64,000 bases of DNA. It comes from Petrosia ficiformis (taxonomy: Eukaryota > Porifera > Demospongiae > Haplosclerida > Petrosiidae). Position 1 is the stretch's first letter. Each line of letters begins with the position of its first letter. Positions 61,401-64,000 of the stretch are shown one piece after another. Where the stretch lies: the NCBI GenBank assembly GCA_947044365.1, contig OX345640.1:6994001-7058000 (forward strand). Direction: 5' to 3'. Made by a program: the position numbers and the translations under genes. Under the pieces are notes generated by a model. It was not told the DNA's origin. It searched no databases and saw only the letters and a program-made list of their open reading frames with translations.

Positions 61401-63814
61401 AATCCCACAGGAATACTGCACCAAATCTGTAATAAAGTGGAAGGTACATGTATATATACATGTAACGATAATGTCTGTTCACATTCATGATGGTCTCAAA
61501 ATTATGACGTTTTGACTATATACTGTAGTTCAAGGTCATGAGATTAATACATGTACATGATTATACTGTAATTCAATAGGGAAGTAATGGATTGAAATTT
61601 TGCACACATGTACATGTACATGTAGGTAAGAGCATCTGTCCTGAGTGCAGAGTGTTGTGGGTTCAAATCCCACCTGAGGTAATTCAATTTTCATTTTTTT
61701 ATTGCCTCAGGTGTCTACCTTTCTTTCTTTCTTTCTTTCTTTCCATCTCAAGTTATCATGTACAAAAAACAACAGAAAAGATAATTACATGTACTGTAAA
61801 TGAAAATGGTATTGTTGAGTAGTTCATCATCATTACTAATGGTCAGCCTGAACGAGCCCCACACTTATCAGTCAGCTTGAAAGTTTACATCATATGTAAA
61901 CATTATGTACACACATGTATATATCGTACATCATTTTGTATTATCTTTGTTTGTACAGTACGTATTACGTACATATCTTATTGTTCAAATTTTCAACAAT
62001 TTCAAATTAAAATTTTCCAAAGCCATGTGCGTGTCCCTGCTTGATAGAGGAAGAGAAGAGATAGGGACAAAGCTAAATGAGCTAAAAAGACCAAAGGGGA
62101 GAGACACACAAGACTTTATAAGAGAAGAGTAACTTCATTTGTCTAAAGTAGATTGAAGTTTCGAGATTATTCTAGCTGAGATCTTAATATTTAACATCTG
62201 GATTATTCCTACTCTGTTTAACAAATAATAACTGTTGTACATGTATTTTGCTTTATGTCGAAAATTTGGTTTTCTAGCCACACCTTCTCAGGCTTGTCCC
62301 ACACAATGATTGCATGCAAGCATTCTCTAATTATATTATCATCTACTATACAATGTACACATAGTACATGTATATACTGTACATGTACTACACAATACAA
62401 AATCAGTAGTTGGCAATCAGCCATTTACATGTACTTTGCTTCTGTTATAATTAACAGTACTGTATAATGTACTGCATAATCTAATTTTGAGAATGGCCAA
62501 GCAATTTGGCAGGGCAATGAACCACTCTGTCCTATATTGTATTTTGTAATACACTATATATATATATATATAATCAATCACCCTACATGCACATGTGGAA
62601 ATAACTGTTACTTTCAATGTTCCAATCTAATATCTACTAAAAGTGATGATATATAATACATAATACTGTATTAAGAGTACGCAATATACTATTAATAGTA
62701 CATGTACCTGTACACAGTATTACACAGTTTACACTGTATTTTATAGTACAGTAATACCAGTGTTCTGCCCAAGATATTTAAAGTAGTGGTTGGCTTCAAT
62801 GGATTCTAACTTGCATTTAGTGCTATTTACCTGGTATATACTTAATACTGTCCTCAGTAGCCTATATACAAACTAGGGATGGGCAATATTTTGATTATCG
62901 TGATAATCGTGATTAAAATTTCCTGTGATAATCGTATCATCTAAATATTCCCATATCGTGGTCACAAAAATAACAATTATTGTACCATAACTTCAGGTTT
63001 TCAGTACTATCACATCTAAATCAGTTTTTCAACACTGTTTACTCAACAAATAAAAGGTATCAATTTGATTGTTGAATGAAATCTACATACATATGTAAGG
63101 TAGCCAATAATCGCAATAATCGCCCATCCCTAATATGTACATGTATGTATTATCTGAGATGTGGTTAATTCATCTGAGGGATGGTTAATTCATGCAGAGT
63201 GGTGGCTATTTCCGAGCAGTACTGACCAGTACCGACCAGAACACTAAATCTACACTGTATTATACAATACAGTAATGTACACAGTACTATTATGTACATG
63301 TAGTTAAAGTAATGTATTGATATAATGTACAGTGAGTACAATCAAGTTGTTGTTATAGGAAGTGAGAATTGTCATAAGTGTTATCAACAACTTGTACATG
63401 TATGTACATGTATATACACGTCATGTAATTACATGTAAATGTATATACAGTACACATGTACATCATGTAATTAATTACATGTACATGTATATACAAGTAC
63501 ACATGTACATGCAATTACATGTACATGTATATACATGTACACATGTACACATGCACATACAATTACACGTATATGTATATACATGTACACATGTACATGC
63601 AGATGTACAGTGAGTGTTTGTTTATTCCTCATAGTAGTTTACATTCATTCTTTATTAAATACTTACGTATCTCTTCCTTGTCCACATACAGCTATACGTT
63701 TACTATCAGGTGACCAGCATATGTCTTTAATCTGTCCAGCAAATGGCTGATATTCATATTTCAGTATATGCTCTTTATTTACAGTATCCCAGATACGAAT
63801 TTTACCTGAAACAT
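55240..63814 (-). CDS. WDR1: WDR1 / actin-interacting protein 1 (Aip1), partial
   Basis: Exons in transcript order: 63667-63814, 61246-61426, 60677-60838, 60254-60345, 59212-59353, 57902-57983, 56923-57081, 56157-56352, 55240-55407. Together they follow the WDR1 WD40 order. Distinctive matches are [69 protein letters not shown] and [11 protein letters not shown]. The protein forms a double beta-propeller and works with cofilin to disassemble actin filaments in the cytoplasm. The N-terminal exons are right of 63,814, in or beyond the window edge. No exon for the last one or two propeller blades is visible left of 55,240. Phases fit throughout except for a 1-nt frameshift within exon 56923-57081. 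Confidence 0.85.
55800..56115. repeat. GTAC-rich quasi-palindromic repeat
   Basis: Dense ACAGTACTGTATAGTACTG-type sequence with about 10-30-bp periodicity in a WDR1 intron. Confidence 0.7.
56157..56352 (-). CDS. WDR1: WDR1 exon
   Basis: [65 protein letters not shown]. Confidence 0.85.
56639..56818. mobile_element. MITE family M2, copy 3 (short, diverged)
   Basis: GAGTTTTTGATA start, TTATCAAAAACACTG end; internal CTGGCCCAAATAAGAAGC and ACCATTGGGAAT match copies 1-2 in reverse. Confidence 0.55.
56923..57081 (-). CDS. WDR1: WDR1 exon with apparent frameshift
   Basis: It reads [30 protein letters not shown] and then, one base out of frame, [23 protein letters not shown]. Only the shifted frame gives WD40-like sequence and the right phase (2) for the next exon. 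The lost base is near 56,990. Confidence 0.75.
57082..57901 (-). other. WDR1: U12-type AT-AC intron of WDR1
   Basis: The 5' splice site is /ATATCCTT (57,901-57,894), the minor-spliceosome consensus. TTCTTAAC, the U12 branch-point consensus, lies at 57,099-57,092. The intron ends CTGCAC/ about ten bases later. Splicing gives GRI-S-YWDAESG, a perfect WD40 continuation, whereas no GT-AG pair does. Its middle (about 57,396-57,770) is a ~26-bp degenerate minisatellite (AAAATAAGCAGCCACAATGG). Confidence 0.85.
57902..57983 (-). CDS. WDR1: WDR1 exon upstream of the AT-AC intron
   Basis: [20 protein letters not shown] then GSMDGRI; ends ATT A, followed by ATATCCTT rather than GT. Confidence 0.82.
58550..59025 (-). 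mobile_element. MITE family M1, reverse copy
   Basis: Reverse complement of the copies at 48 and 51 kb (GCCATCCCTACGATTGCTTT ... CACAAAGCAGTCATAGGGATA), in a WDR1 intron. Confidence 0.72.
59212..59353 (-). CDS. WDR1: WDR1 exon
   Basis: [47 protein letters not shown]; donor ACT/GTGAGT. Confidence 0.85.
59455..60200. repeat. GGAT/GAATGGATG degenerate tandem repeat
   Basis: About 740 bp of GGATGAATGGATGGATTGAA-type repeats with longer duplicated blocks (for example 59,640-59,770 and 59,820-59,950 nearly identical). Minus-strand IHPFIHSS frames are repeat artefacts. Confidence 0.88.
60254..60345 (-). CDS. WDR1: WDR1 exon
   Basis: [20 protein letters not shown] then [10 protein letters not shown]; ends phase 2. 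Confidence 0.85.
60677..60838 (-). CDS. WDR1: WDR1 exon
   Basis: [54 protein letters not shown]. Confidence 0.88.
61246..61426 (-). CDS. WDR1: WDR1 exon
   Basis: [60 protein letters not shown]; donor GAT/GTATGT. Confidence 0.88.
61623..61745 (+). repeat. tRNA-like SINE head with CTTT tail
   Basis: GTAGGTAAGAGCATC resembles a Pol III A box, and GGGTTCAAATCCC is a consensus B box forming a T-arm (GTGGG/CCCAC). A 5-bp anticodon-like stem with a 7-base loop lies between. The 5' half of an acceptor stem is missing, so this is a tRNA-derived SINE or relic. (CTTT)n follows at 61,723-61,744. Confidence 0.5.
62874..63135. mobile_element. hAT-type MITE, diverged relative of the 51,369 element
   Basis: Ends TAGGGATGGGCAAT and ATCGCCCATCCCTA, similar to TAGTGATGGGCGAT. 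About 262 bp; the flanks do not give a clear 8-bp duplication. Confidence 0.6.
63667..63814 (-). CDS. WDR1: WDR1 exon
   Basis: [20 protein letters not shown] then [20 protein letters not shown] and [14 protein letters not shown] acceptor, AC/GTAAGT donor. Confidence 0.88.
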
Positions 63815-64000
63815 CTAAAGAGGAAAGAATACCAATTAAAATAAAAAGGGACAGTTCTAAACCTCAATGTTCCATTATACATGTATATAAATTACATATA
63901 TAAGCAGATGTGTCCATATCACTATTCTTGTAGAACTATCTAGAATATACACGAGTTCATACAGCAAGCGGGATATCCCCCCTCCATCCCCTCCCGTAGA

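Overview
The window is eukaryotic and almost certainly metazoan. It is AT-rich, has GT-AG introns (plus one AT-AC intron), and carries death-fold, ankyrin, ZU5/UPA and WD40 genes amid many transposons. The mixture (CARD-like plus ZU5-UPA plus ankyrin genes, abundant TACATGTACATGTA tracts, short introns) suggests a demosponge such as Amphimedon. That placement is inference from general knowledge; no search was run.

Layout. 0-15 kb: two ankyrin exons (1-74; 1257-1406, the second broken by a 48-bp fold-back inversion), then a mobile-element region. It has three copies of a ~600-bp interspersed repeat (R1 1458-2038, R2 10102-10710, R3 13112-13790). Between R1 and R2 lies an apparently intact Helentron (Helitron-type rolling-circle element) with one 2348-aa ORF: N-terminal 2A peptide, two amino-acid repeat tracts, OTU protease, HUH Rep, PIF1 helicase and C-terminal endonuclease. 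Between R2 and R3 lies a divergent pair of small unrecognised genes sharing a 300-bp promoter.

15.3-37.5 kb, minus strand: gene A, an 18-19-exon CARD-like / helical / coiled-coil / ankyrin-repeat gene. Splice sites and phases agree through the whole chain. Its introns hold a dead Ty3/Gypsy element (27.2-32.6 kb), foldback elements and MITEs. 37.8-45.4 kb, minus strand: gene B, its tandem paralogue, with CARD-like and helical exons, a triplicated 21-aa exon, coiled coils, ZU5, UPA and a C-terminal CARD-like domain. 45.4-50.6 kb: scattered ankyrin and coil exons of a third, incomplete copy (gene C).

51-55.2 kb: nested repeats. A TATCCCTATG-type MITE is hit by a hAT-type MITE with an exact 8-bp target duplication; a 5'-truncated R2-like LINE fused in frame to another MITE copy follows, then a 54-bp minisatellite. 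55.2-63.8 kb, minus strand: WDR1 (actin-interacting protein 1) exons, including a U12-type AT-AC intron, an apparent 1-nt frameshift and no visible C-terminal exons. From about 41 kb rightward the DNA is crowded with ACATGTAC palindromes.

Genes A, B and probably C look like a tandem family of death-fold scaffold proteins, plausibly in apoptosis or innate-immune signalling (inference). The plus-strand coding content is transposon-derived, apart from one member of the small gene pair.
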